From: Fibrobacterota bacterium
GTDB taxonomy: Bacteria; Fibrobacterota; Fibrobacteria; UBA11236
Length of the DNA stretch: 64,000 nt
Assembly: GCA_028287505.1 (NCBI GenBank)
Contig: JAQBPN010000003.1
Coordinates: forward strand, 62,001 to 126,000
Reading direction: 5' to 3'
The position numbers and the translations under genes are program-made. Below, piece by piece: positions 43,900 through 52,228 of the stretch (positions are counted from its first letter, which is position 1; each line of letters starts with the position of its first letter). The notes under the pieces are model-generated. The model was not told the origin of the DNA. It ran no database searches and was given only the letters and a program-made list of their open reading frames with translations.

Positions 43900-44287
43900 T
43901 TCCGTCTAGTGGATCAGGGCTATTTGTTTCCCGATATTCCCGGATGCAGTACGCACGCGGACGCGGTAACTACCCTGCGCATATTTCAAAAGATCCAGAT
44001 TAATGCTTTGCGCGCTGGTTCGTGTAAGTTCCCGCTATATGTCCGGTAAGCGTGACCAACTCCAAGAGCTTGGCGGCAAATAGATATTGAAAAACCATTG
44101 TTTGTTGCCCATGTACTTGCTGAAATGGGATACGTGGAGCATGTTGGCAGTCTGCCCCCTGGGTTAGGTCAAAATGACCGCGGACTCTGCCTGTACTCTT
44201 GAACTTCTCGGGGCCGGGACTTCCTCCCGCATCAACTTCGGCATATTCATCGCCGCCAGGATGGACTGACGGGTCCGCTCCATCTTA

Positions 44288-44313
44288 ACCCGTTCTCTGC
44301 ATAGAGAACGGGT
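44288..44313 (+). terminator. Perfect 11-bp hairpin with GCAT loop
   Basis: ACCCGTTCTCT and AGAGAACGGGT pair perfectly around GCAT, followed by CTTGGGT. It lies 150 bases before the glycosidase-like gene and might be a terminator or a leader element. Confidence 0.5.
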
Positions 44314-44462
44314 CTTGGGTATCCGCTTCGTGATTGCAGGCTCAATAGAGATAAGTTTTCCATGTAAGACTCGTATCGGTTTGATACCGGCGTTTTGGGA
44401 CTCTCACCAAGCCCTGCCGAGCGAGGGTCGATTTATTACCCACCAACGGTAAGGGGGAGAAA

Positions 44463-46982
44463 ATGGTACGCTCCTTGAACAAAGTTCTGCAGATCGGCCT
44501 TCTTGCGGTAGTCGCGGCCAGTGGCACGGCATGGGGCGTGCAATTCACCGATGGCGCCGCACAACTCACCATCGATGCCGCCAAATACCAGATCGCGTTC
44601 GATAAAGGCAACGGCGGCATCGCCTGGATCATCGACAAATCCACAAACGGAAAAGTGTCCTATGGCGACCGCGGCGGGAGCCTCTGGTATTCGCGAGCCG
44701 GAGTGATGTCCGGCGAATACGTAGATTCGAAGACTTGCCCCATGACCTATTCCTGGCAGGCGGCCACCAATACCTTGGCCTTCCACTATACGGGCGCCTT
44801 GACGGTCGATGTCAAGGTGACGGCATCGGAAGCGGAAGGCATCGAGCTCGCCGCCCAGGCGATGAATACCCGCACCGCGACCGTCGATACCTTCAGTTTT
44901 CCCTCCGCCCTGATCCTGAACGTCGAGGAGATTAAAGACGCCTTCTATCCGCGCGACCCGGGCATAACGCTTTCGAAGGCCTTTTTCACCGCGCGCAAGT
45001 CGTTCGCGGAAGTTTACCCTGGCCATATTTTCGCTGATTTTATCGCGGTCCAGACCATTAACGGCTCCCTGGCGCTCTATACCAAGGGAAAGGACAAGAA
45101 CCTCGAGAATACCATGGTGGGATTCTTCGACCCCGGCACCGGAACCAGTACGACCATGCAGCATAAATTCTCGTGCGCGGTGGCTCCCGGGCAGACCCGG
45201 AGTTTCCCGCCGGTTGCCCTCCGCATCGGCGACACGTACATCGCCTCGGGCATCGCGTACCGCAACGATAACGGGATCGACAAATTTCCGAGCCTATCGG
45301 AAAAGCTGGGCGCCAAAAAGGACAGGTTTTTCAGCGAAGTGGTCTACAAATGGGACATGCCCGCAACCAATCTCTCATTCGCCCAATCAAAGACCGACGT
45401 CATCGATAAATTGCCGCTCCCGGGAATTTTGCTGCCGGTGACGTTCCAGAATGGAAAGCACGATTCGAAGTATCCTGATTTTCTTCCTCCCAACCCGCTG
45501 TTCGGCACGCAAGATCAAATGAAGGACATGGTGAGTTATGCCCACCAGAAAGGAAGTCTTGTTTATCCCTATGTGAATTTTTCGTGGTGGGACGTGAATT
45601 CGCCGACACTGCTCAATCTTCCCGCAGGAGTGACTATAGCCAATATCTCGGACAGGTCCGAAACCTATACCGGAACTCTCGGGGTGGATGTGATTCCCGA
45701 CAATGCTTTCGTCCTGCAGCGGACGATTCAGGAGCGCGATAAGCTGTGCGCGAACGTCGGCCTGGATGGGTTGCTGGAAGATCAATGGGGCGTCCACCCG
45801 ATGCTCACCACCGCCCATTTCAACGGGGTGCAGACGAACCTGGCCGCGAGCAAGGCTTATAATCTGGGCACCGAATGCGGGATCGACATGCAGGCGCAAT
45901 ATCTCGCGACGTTCCTGGGCTCCATGTATGATTGGGACGTGCGTTGGCCGGACGTCACGACCACCTACTCCTTCTACTTCCCCATGGAGAGCGTCATCCT
46001 GCGCGATAAGGTCCTGCTCTATCAGCATGGACTTTCCCAGATCGGATGGACCCATAGCAAGGCGGTGCTGCGGTGGAATCTCGCCTACGGATACCAATTG
46101 AGCAGCTCCGTGTTCCTCTATGCCGACACACCGACTTCTCCGGCGCCCGAAGATTTCAAGAAGGACGGTCTGCACATCGATGACAATCCCTGGGTAAAGG
46201 TCGCGGGAGAATTCCAGAAGTACGTTCTCTCGCGGTATGCCGATGAAACCGTCACGAATTTCGAGGCCTTGGGAAATGGCATTTACAAAACGGCTTTCAA
46301 GACATTCGCCAGCTATTCGAGTTGGGGCAATCAGCCCTATGCCATCAATGGCCATACGATTTCCGCCAACGGCGTCGCCACGATCGCCAATAATGGGTCG
46401 GCCCTTGCGGGCGTTTTCACATCGTTCAATGGCACCGCGCTTTCCGCGGGCGATCATTATATCGCCATGGTCCGGGACTCGAATTCCATCAGGTTTTTCC
46501 ATCCGAAAGGCGCAGCCACCCCGATTACCTTAGCGCTTCCGTCGGAGTGGAAGACGTACACCTTGAAATCCTATTCCTTGGGCGATGCGCTGCTTGGCGA
46601 GGTCCAATTCACGAAAAACGGGCAGAATATCACGTTCACTGCGGCGGAAAATCTCAACAATGGCCCGGGCGGGTATTATCGTTTGTTGAGCGATCAAATA
46701 GCCGTGGGCATTCCGGAAAAGCCATCATTGGGCGATAATGGCCTGCCGGCGCACATCACCGTTTATAATAGCTTCGGGAAAATCGTCCTCACATATCAAA
46801 GCACTACCGCGAACCCGGAACAGGCCGTGGCATCGAGGCTCGACAGCAGGGCCATGCGGCTTCCGCGGGGAACATACTTCGTTAAAGTCGAGAGCAAGGC
46901 AGGCACAAGCGTTCAGAAAGTGCTTGCGGGAACAGGAAGGCCTTCGCACGTGTCATCGTCGGCGCAGGCCCTTGGCCAATGA
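44463..46982 (+). CDS. Secreted glycosidase-like protein (DUF6259-like) with sorting tail
   Basis: 839 residues. A signal peptide (LQIGLLAVVAASGTAWG, cleaved near residue 25) leads into a beta-sandwich (~25-260; FTDGAAQLTIDAAKYQIAFD) and a barrel-like region (~280-560). The barrel contains PVTFQNGKHDSKYPDFLPPNP, SLVYPYVNFSWWDV, GLDGLLEDQWGVHPM and IDMQAQYLATF, which fits a TIM-barrel glycoside hydrolase of the DUF6259 type; acidic residues in LLEDQWG are candidate catalytic ones. A beta domain follows, and the last ~80 residues (AHITVYNSFGKIVLTYQ ... LPRGTYFVKVESKAGTSVQKVLAG) look like a type IX-style sorting tail. The substrate is unknown. AAGGGGGAGAAA directly precedes the ATG. Confidence 0.7.
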   Translation: MVRSLNKVLQIGLLAVVAASGTAWGVQFTDGAAQLTIDAAKYQIAFDKGNGGIAWIIDKSTNGKVSYGDRGGSLWYSRAGVMSGEYVDSKTCPMTYSWQAATNTLAFHYTGALTVDVKVTASEAEGIELAAQAMNTRTATVDTFSFPSALILNVEEIKDAFYPRDPGITLSKAFFTARKSFAEVYPGHIFADFIAVQTINGSLALYTKGKDKNLENTMVGFFDPGTGTSTTMQHKFSCAVAPGQTRSFPPVALRIGDTYIASGIAYRNDNGIDKFPSLSEKLGAKKDRFFSEVVYKWDMPATNLSFAQSKTDVIDKLPLPGILLPVTFQNGKHDSKYPDFLPPNPLFGTQDQMKDMVSYAHQKGSLVYPYVNFSWWDVNSPTLLNLPAGVTIANISDRSETYTGTLGVDVIPDNAFVLQRTIQERDKLCANVGLDGLLEDQWGVHPMLTTAHFNGVQTNLAASKAYNLGTECGIDMQAQYLATFLGSMYDWDVRWPDVTTTYSFYFPMESVILRDKVLLYQHGLSQIGWTHSKAVLRWNLAYGYQLSSSVFLYADTPTSPAPEDFKKDGLHIDDNPWVKVAGEFQKYVLSRYADETVTNFEALGNGIYKTAFKTFASYSSWGNQPYAINGHTISANGVATIANNGSALAGVFTSFNGTALSAGDHYIAMVRDSNSIRFFHPKGAATPITLALPSEWKTYTLKSYSLGDALLGEVQFTKNGQNITFTAAENLNNGPGGYYRLLSDQIAVGIPEKPSLGDNGLPAHITVYNSFGKIVLTYQSTTANPEQAVASRLDSRAMRLPRGTYFVKVESKAGTSVQKVLAGTGRPSHVSSSAQALGQ

Positions 46983-47188
46983 GCGGTTGCATCTGCTGAA
47001 GGATGGATGTGACGGTCTAGCGAGTCAGAGTGCCTTCAGGGTTTTTCCAGGGGCTATTTGACGGGCAACAACCAGACCAGGACATTGATTGTCACCAGAA
47101 AGAAGAGGCGGACGGGGGGGCACCACGTAACCGCCTTTCCAGGCTCAGGCTCCAATCGAGATCCTGCTTTCCATCGTCGTCATCGCGG

Positions 47189-47926
47189 TCACGCTCCATC
47201 GCCGTTCCCGGCGTCCCAGGCGCACCGGAAGCCCATATGGCCCGTTGAACTGTCCGGCGTGTTGCCGCTGCGCGAGGAAACCCGGTACCGATTGCAGTAA
47301 GATTCGTGGCACAGGTAAGAGCCGCCCCGGATCACCTTGTGGGTGCCGGCGCCGGGGCCGCGGGGATCCACGCGCGGACCCGGGGCGTGGAAGTCCCGGC
47401 TGAACCAATCCGCGCACCACTCCCAGACATTGCCGGACATATTGTACAGTCCATAGCCATTGGGCGGGAAGGCGTTCACGGGCGCCGTTCCCAGGTAGCC
47501 GTCTTCCCCCGTGTTTTCGATCGGGAAGGTTCCCTGCCAGATGTTGCAGCGGTGCGCCCCGTCCGGGGCGAGTTCATCGCCCCAGGGATAGATCTTCTGG
47601 ACCAAGCCGCCTCGGGCGGCATATTCCCATTCCGCCTCGGTGGGCAGGCGGGTTCCGGCCCAACGGCAATAAGCCTCGGCGTCGTTCCAAGTGATATGGA
47701 CCGCCGGATGGTCCTGTCGGGCCTGGATAGAGCTTGTGGGGCCGGTGGGACATTTCCAACTCGCTCCTTCCACTACGCGCCACCAGGGAGCGCGGGCTGC
47801 GGAGCGGGTAGGAGGAAAATCATCCGGCAGCAGGCCGGCGAAGACAAAGGTCCATCCCAGCCGCTCGGCCTCGGTGACGTGGCCGGTGGCTTCAACGAAG
47901 GCGGCGAAGCGGAGGTTTGAAACCAC
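47189..47926 (-). CDS. Formylglycine-generating enzyme (SUMF1), N-terminally truncated
   Basis: 245 residues of the sulfatase-modifying (FGE) family. The body is intact and carries the paired active-site cysteines: GGSYLCHESYCNRYR, followed by NTPDSSTGHMGFRCA. TRLPTEAEWEYAARGG, ANIWQG-like CNIWQGTFP and MSGNVWEWCADWF are also typical. What is missing is the first ~45 residues (the IPGG-F-MGS strand and the P-V-T-N block is only partly kept as VSNLRFAAFVEATG). Upstream in frame there is a stop within the OmpA gene, so no longer start exists. GTG 47926 has AGGGAG at good spacing, 25 bases after the OmpA-family stop. No Cys-type sulfatase is seen in the window. Confidence 0.8.
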   Translation of the reverse strand: MVSNLRFAAFVEATGHVTEAERLGWTFVFAGLLPDDFPPTRSAARAPWWRVVEGASWKCPTGPTSSIQARQDHPAVHITWNDAEAYCRWAGTRLPTEAEWEYAARGGLVQKIYPWGDELAPDGAHRCNIWQGTFPIENTGEDGYLGTAPVNAFPPNGYGLYNMSGNVWEWCADWFSRDFHAPGPRVDPRGPGAGTHKVIRGGSYLCHESYCNRYRVSSRSGNTPDSSTGHMGFRCAWDAGNGDGA

Positions 47927-47951
47927 GGCCGGTCTCCCTGTTTTTCCGCGT

Positions 47952-49466
47952 CTATGGGTTGTATTCCTTGAGTGCGACCCGATTCAGCACCCGCAGTTCC
48001 GTGCGGCGGTTGAGCTTCCGTCCATCCTCCGTGGCATTGTCCGCCACCGGCTGGGTCTCTCCGTATCCTTTCGCGGTCACGGTACCCTTCAGCGACGGTT
48101 CCCGATCGATCAGGTAGGCCGCCACCGCCTGGGCCCGGGACTGGCTCAAGCGCTGGTTGTATTCGGCGCCGCCCACGTTGTCCGTATGGCCCGCCACCTC
48201 GATCTGGAGCTTGGGGTACTTGGTCAGCATGGTGGCTATGACCTTCAGATAAGGTTTGGAGTTGAGGGAAAGGACCGAGTTCCCCGTTTGGAAATACACG
48301 GTGTCCAACAGGAGCATCCCCGTGTTGAGCAATTGGTTTTCCGCAGCGGTGCGTTTGGCCCGCTCTTCCTGGAGGCTCTTCTGGGATTCCACCAGAGCCA
48401 TGGAGTCTTGCGCGGCCTGCCGGGTAAGGGAGTCCTGTTTCATGGCCAGGGTATCGACCTTCATTTCCAATTGCGCCTTGGCCATCGCTTCCTGTTTCGC
48501 CTTCGCCGCGGCCTCCCGCTTCTTGCCGGCCTGGGTATCGAATGTGAAGGCCAATCCGGCGAACAACCGCCAGGGTTCCAGCGCCCGCGTGTTTCCGGAA
48601 TCGCTGCGCGTAGAGGCCACGGAGAAATCCGCTCCGAGGGAAAGATTCAAATCGAAGGGCGTCCGGAATTGCACGGACGGGGTGAACCATACCGGATCCT
48701 CGGTTAAATCGATGTCGTCGAAGAAGGTCCGGGAATGGGCTTCGATTCCGAGAATCATGGTCAGAAGGTTCATCTGCGCGCCCGCGGCCAGGAGCATCAA
48801 CGGATCCTTGCCGGACTCGGTGCTGGTGACGATGCCTTCATTCGCATGGATCTTGATCCCCATCGCCTCTTCTCCCACCGCCAACGTTTGCAGCAGCTTG
48901 ACCATGAAATCGAGATCCGTCCGGGTTTCGAAATAGTCATAGCCGTCCGCATGGTTGAAATCGATGGGGTTTTCGGATATGCCCTGGTAAACCCCCACCT
49001 CGGCCGCCAGCCATAGGGGAGAGGATTGGAAGGTAGGAAGCGTCCCGTGCAGTCCTCCGCCGACTACGCCCAGGCCCGAGCCCGAATCGGTGGTGTAATT
49101 CGTCGTGCCGTAGCCGGACAACGAAGCGAAGAGATCCACGAAGCGGTTCAACCCGAAGGAGGCGGCGCCTATGCCGGAGAATATATTCCCATCCTTGGGA
49201 GGCGCTCCCGGAAATGTCCTTTGCTGTTGATACCACGTTCCCGTAAGTCCGATCACCAACCGGCCCAGACCGACGGCTTCGGCGGAGGAGGTTTGGCTGA
49301 GGCCGTTGAGGGCGTAGAAGGTGTTGGAAGGAGGGAGCCATGACTTGTAAGCCGCCAGGGCGGAGTCGGCCCCCGTGGAACCCGCGCCGGCGGAATCGGA
49401 TTGCGAGTGCGTAACCAGAGGGTTACCCAAGAGAAGGCATAACGCCAACCAGAGGGGAGACTTCAT
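47952..49466 (-). CDS. OmpA-family outer-membrane protein with peptidoglycan-binding domain
   Basis: 504 residues. A signal peptide (MKSPLWLALCLLLGNPLVTHS) is followed by a ~300-residue beta-barrel-like region with alternating hydrophobic strands ending LFAGLAFTFDT, then a charged coiled coil (KKREAAAKAKQEAMAKAQLE; ~330-390) and a C-terminal OmpA domain (TVYFQTGNSVLSLNSKPYL; IEVAGHTDNVGGAEYNQRLSQSRAQAV; GYGETQPVADN; NRRTEL). It would link the outer membrane to peptidoglycan. An alternative start at 49532 has a better ribosome site (AGGAAAC) but adds 22 residues before the signal peptide. Confidence 0.88.
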   Translation of the reverse strand: MKSPLWLALCLLLGNPLVTHSQSDSAGAGSTGADSALAAYKSWLPPSNTFYALNGLSQTSSAEAVGLGRLVIGLTGTWYQQQRTFPGAPPKDGNIFSGIGAASFGLNRFVDLFASLSGYGTTNYTTDSGSGLGVVGGGLHGTLPTFQSSPLWLAAEVGVYQGISENPIDFNHADGYDYFETRTDLDFMVKLLQTLAVGEEAMGIKIHANEGIVTSTESGKDPLMLLAAGAQMNLLTMILGIEAHSRTFFDDIDLTEDPVWFTPSVQFRTPFDLNLSLGADFSVASTRSDSGNTRALEPWRLFAGLAFTFDTQAGKKREAAAKAKQEAMAKAQLEMKVDTLAMKQDSLTRQAAQDSMALVESQKSLQEERAKRTAAENQLLNTGMLLLDTVYFQTGNSVLSLNSKPYLKVIATMLTKYPKLQIEVAGHTDNVGGAEYNQRLSQSRAQAVAAYLIDREPSLKGTVTAKGYGETQPVADNATEDGRKLNRRTELRVLNRVALKEYNP

Positions 49467-49554
49467 GGCCGCCCGCTTCGATGCAAGGCGTTTTTCACCG
49501 GAAATTTTTGATGAGAACATATTGTCAAGCATATTGTTTCCTATCCGTTCCATT

Positions 49555-50232
49555 TCATGCAGGCCTGGGAGCGGCGGCCGGCGGCGCTTCGACCGCTTCC
49601 ACCACGCCTTCTTTTTCAAAGATCCGATGGAATATTCCGCCCAATGCCCCGCCCACCATCGGCGCCAGCCAGAAAAGCCATAGCTGCCCCAACGCCCAGC
49701 CTCGGGCTATCACGGCGACTCCGGTGCTGCGGGCCGGGTTCACGGAAGTATTGGTGACCGGAATGCTGATCAGATGGATCAAGGTCAGGGCGAAGCCGAT
49801 GACGAGCGGAGCGAAACCTTCCGCGGGATTGAAGCCGGTCCGGCCGGAGGCGATCAGGTACAGCAAACCCCCGCCCAGCGCGCCTCCCAGAACCTGAGCC
49901 GCGATATAGGGGAGAAGATCCCGGGTCCGGAATTGGCCGGCGGACCACAGGCCGAAAGAGACCGCGGGGTTGAAATGGCCGCCGGAAATATGTCCCACCG
50001 CATAGGCCATGGTCAGCACGGTCAGGCCGAAGGCGAAGGAGACTCCCAGCAAGCCGATTCCCACCTCCGGGAACCTGGCCGCCAGCACGGCGCTGCCGGC
50101 CCCTCCCAGCACCAACCACAGGGTGCCGAACGTCTCGGCCACCAAGCGCCGGGACAGATTGGCGACGGGTTTTCCGGTTCCGCGCTCCTGGGCCGCGCGC
50201 GGGCCGCGGGGGTTGTGTCCGAACAGAATCAT
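49555..50232 (-). CDS. aqpZ: Aquaporin (AqpZ-like water channel)
   Basis: 225 residues with six membrane helices and the two NPA half-helices: [14 protein letters not shown] and [14 protein letters not shown]. The N-terminus [23 protein letters not shown] and the second filter residues resemble AqpZ, so water rather than glycerol is the likely substrate. GGAGG lies five bases before ATG 50232; the longer open frame upstream is not supported. Confidence 0.93.
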   Translation of the reverse strand: MILFGHNPRGPRAAQERGTGKPVANLSRRLVAETFGTLWLVLGGAGSAVLAARFPEVGIGLLGVSFAFGLTVLTMAYAVGHISGGHFNPAVSFGLWSAGQFRTRDLLPYIAAQVLGGALGGGLLYLIASGRTGFNPAEGFAPLVIGFALTLIHLISIPVTNTSVNPARSTGVAVIARGWALGQLWLFWLAPMVGGALGGIFHRIFEKEGVVEAVEAPPAAAPRPA

Positions 50233-50624
50233 ATCGACCTCCATCGCTCCCGGCGTATCAGTTCCGGGAAACCGCGGGCCCCTGGCAACAGGCCGGAAGT
50301 TCCGTTTCGGGAGACCGGGAGCCGGCGGTTGCCGGACCCGTTTTCGATCCCCAGAAGAAAATCCCCCCGCTTCCCAAAGCGGCAAATCCCATGGAGCCCA
50401 GGAAGGGGAGAAGGCAAAAGAAACACACAAGTTACCCCTAGGGCCGTCGCACGGTACGGTATCCCGCGCGCGGTTGATAATGCGCCCGGGCTCGGAGGAT
50501 GGAAAATATCCTCGGCGCGATCATAAAGGCAAGTGTTTTAATGATGTGTGTCACAATTACAATCTTCATGATCCGGGGGCCTTGCATGCGGGTATCGGAC
50601 CGGACGCCCGAATTTTATTTTCAA
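50233..50624. other. Region upstream of aqpZ without a recognised gene
   Basis: About 390 bases. Open frames here have no family match. It presumably holds the aqpZ promoter on the minus strand; near 50535-50580 the sequence is AT-richer but no clear boxes stand out. Confidence 0.35.
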
Positions 50625-50925
50625 CGAGAGGCGCCAAGGCCTATGCTTTCGTCGCCTTCAGCCAGGCTTCCTGGACTCTCGGGCACCTTTGCGAACAGGC
50701 GAGCCGGACCCTGGCGGGCAAGATTTTCTGGGACAACTTCCAATATCTGGGGGCATGCGGCTGGGGGATTTCCTTCCTCGCGTTTTCCATTCGCTACAGC
50801 GGCCCGGCGCCGTCTTCATGTTCACCTGTTTTTTCTTCGGTATGATCCTGATCGGGGTGGAAATGGCGCGCGCTTTCCCTCCCCAGCGCGCGCAAATGGG
50901 ACTGGCCCTGGCCGGCAACGAATAG
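50625..50925 (+). pseudogene. Fragment of a 7TM histidine kinase sensor region
   Basis: One frame encodes KAYAFVAFSQASWTLGHLCE ... GKIFWDNFQYLGACGWG ... FSIRYSG, about 55 residues typical of the N-terminal seven-helix region of histidine kinases, then loses the frame near 50810. A different frame continues with a hydrophobic segment (MFTCFFFGMILIGVEMARAF) to a stop at 50925. There is no kinase core. It looks like a decayed or deleted gene. Confidence 0.55.
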
Positions 50926-51039
50926 AAGCGGAAGAAGGATAAAATATCCTCGGCGCCAATGCACCGCAATCACAATTCAAATCGCGAGCATTCTTTGCGA
51001 AGGGCGGATTTCCCGCCCGTCGGATGGATTGCGGTATTG

Positions 51040-51444
51040 TCAGGCTCCGCATTCCATGCTGGTGTAAAGACGATCCCAGGCGCTGCGGAGATCCCGCGCA
51101 TCCGCCCTGAGCGAGTCGGCCGCTTCTCCCACGGTCGTCCGGCCTCCGGGAACGGTGTTCAGATCGTTCTGCAGATCCTGATAAGCCGATTGGACCTCGA
51201 GAATGCGCGGGTTGTTGACATCCTTGGCGGATTCCTTGCCGAAGACTATTCCGACCACGCCAATGGCCATGATTAGCAGAGGGGCGGGTGAGAAAATGGT
51301 GTAAAAGGAGAGGGCCGCCGCCAACCAGGAGGCTTTGTCATCGCTCCATGCCTTGGCGCTGCCCTTGACCAAAGTCCAAACCGAACTCCAGCTCAAGGAC
51401 GGTCTGGCCGGCCGGGAGCGCGGAGAATCCCGAGTTGAAGCCAT
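51040..51444 (-). CDS. Truncated YihY/BrkB-like membrane protein
   Basis: 134 residues. AAAGGACG precedes the ATG, so it looks translated. Residues ~20-70 (VWTLVKGSAKAWSDDKASWLAAALSFYTIFSPAPLLIMAIGVVG) match the start and first helix of YihY/BrkB proteins, which normally have ~280 residues and six helices. After the helix the sequence becomes a polar helical tail (NPRILEVQSAYQDLQNDLNT ... LRADARDLRSAWDRLY) unlike the family. It may be a remnant or a new single-span protein. The neighbouring region is also decayed. Confidence 0.6.
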   Translation of the reverse strand: MASTRDSPRSRPARPSLSWSSVWTLVKGSAKAWSDDKASWLAAALSFYTIFSPAPLLIMAIGVVGIVFGKESAKDVNNPRILEVQSAYQDLQNDLNTVPGGRTTVGEAADSLRADARDLRSAWDRLYTSMECGA

Positions 51445-51515
51445 ATTGCGTCCTTTTTTGAATTAAAATTATGCTGTCGGAGACACATATTCCCGTCGGG
51501 ATTTCGGAGGTTCGG

Positions 51516-52220
51516 ATGCAAGGTAAGACCAAGGGTCCCCCGGACAAGCGGAACAGGTCCAAAGTCGTTTTTCTCTTCGATGTGGACAATACCTTACTCG
51601 ACAACGATCGCGTTATCGCCGACATGAAGAAATACCTGAATGTCGAAGTGGGTGCCGGGCGCGCCAAGCGTTATTGGGATATTTTCGAGCGGCTCCGATC
51701 CAGACTCGGATACGCCGATTATCTGGGCGCGTTGCAGCGCTATAGGACCGAGCATCCCCATGACCTGCATTTGCTGACGGTTTCCCATTTCCTGATCAAC
51801 TATCCTTTTGCCAACCGCCTTTACCCCAATTCCCTGGATGCCTTGGAACACGTGAAGAAGTGGGGCCCACCGGTCATCCTGACCGACGGCGACGTGGTCT
51901 TTCAACCGCGCAAGGTGGACCGTTCCGGATTGTCCGAAGCGGTGGAGGGCAGGGTGCTTATCTACCTCCACAAGGAAATGGAGCTGGGCAACGTCAGGAA
52001 GCGCCACCCCGCCGATCATTACGTGCTGGTGGACGATAAGCTGCGCATCCTGACGGCCGTCAAGGCCTCATGGGGATCGCGTGTTACCACCGTTTTCGTG
52101 GAGCAGGGGCACTATGCCACCGATGCCGGCGTCTTGAAAAAATATCCTCCGGCGGATTTGAGCATAAAACGCATCGGCGATCTGCTGGAATGCGACTTTG
52201 CGCGGTTCCTCAAAAAATAG
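51516..52220 (+). CDS. HAD-superfamily hydrolase
   Basis: 234 residues. HAD motif I reads FLFDVDNTLLDND (nucleophile and acid Asp), motif II VILTDGD, the lysine lies around RKVDRSG, and motif III/IV is YVLVDDKLRIL. The cap is helical (~residues 30-110). It is probably a small-molecule phosphatase; the substrate is not known. The start at 51516 (MQGKTKG) has GGAGG five bases upstream. It is convergent with the GH13/GH63-like pair, with eight bases between stops. Confidence 0.82.
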   Translation: MQGKTKGPPDKRNRSKVVFLFDVDNTLLDNDRVIADMKKYLNVEVGAGRAKRYWDIFERLRSRLGYADYLGALQRYRTEHPHDLHLLTVSHFLINYPFANRLYPNSLDALEHVKKWGPPVILTDGDVVFQPRKVDRSGLSEAVEGRVLIYLHKEMELGNVRKRHPADHYVLVDDKLRILTAVKASWGSRVTTVFVEQGHYATDAGVLKKYPPADLSIKRIGDLLECDFARFLKK

Positions 52221-52228
52221 CGGCGGGA

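Larger units (their letters stand above)
43509..44462. other. Gene-poor region between kinase and glycosidase genes
   Basis: About 950 bases without a supported gene. It holds repeat copy B, two strong hairpins (listed separately) and, near 44075-44210, a short open stretch reading DIEKPLFVAHVLAEMGY that may be a coding remnant; I cannot assign it. The ribosome site AAGGGGGAG of the next gene is at its right end. Confidence 0.45.

Noticed and set aside
44075-44210. Possible short gene fragment reading ...VAHVLAEMGYVEHVG...
   Set aside because: About 45 codons bounded by stops, no ribosome site, no family recognised; insufficient for a feature.
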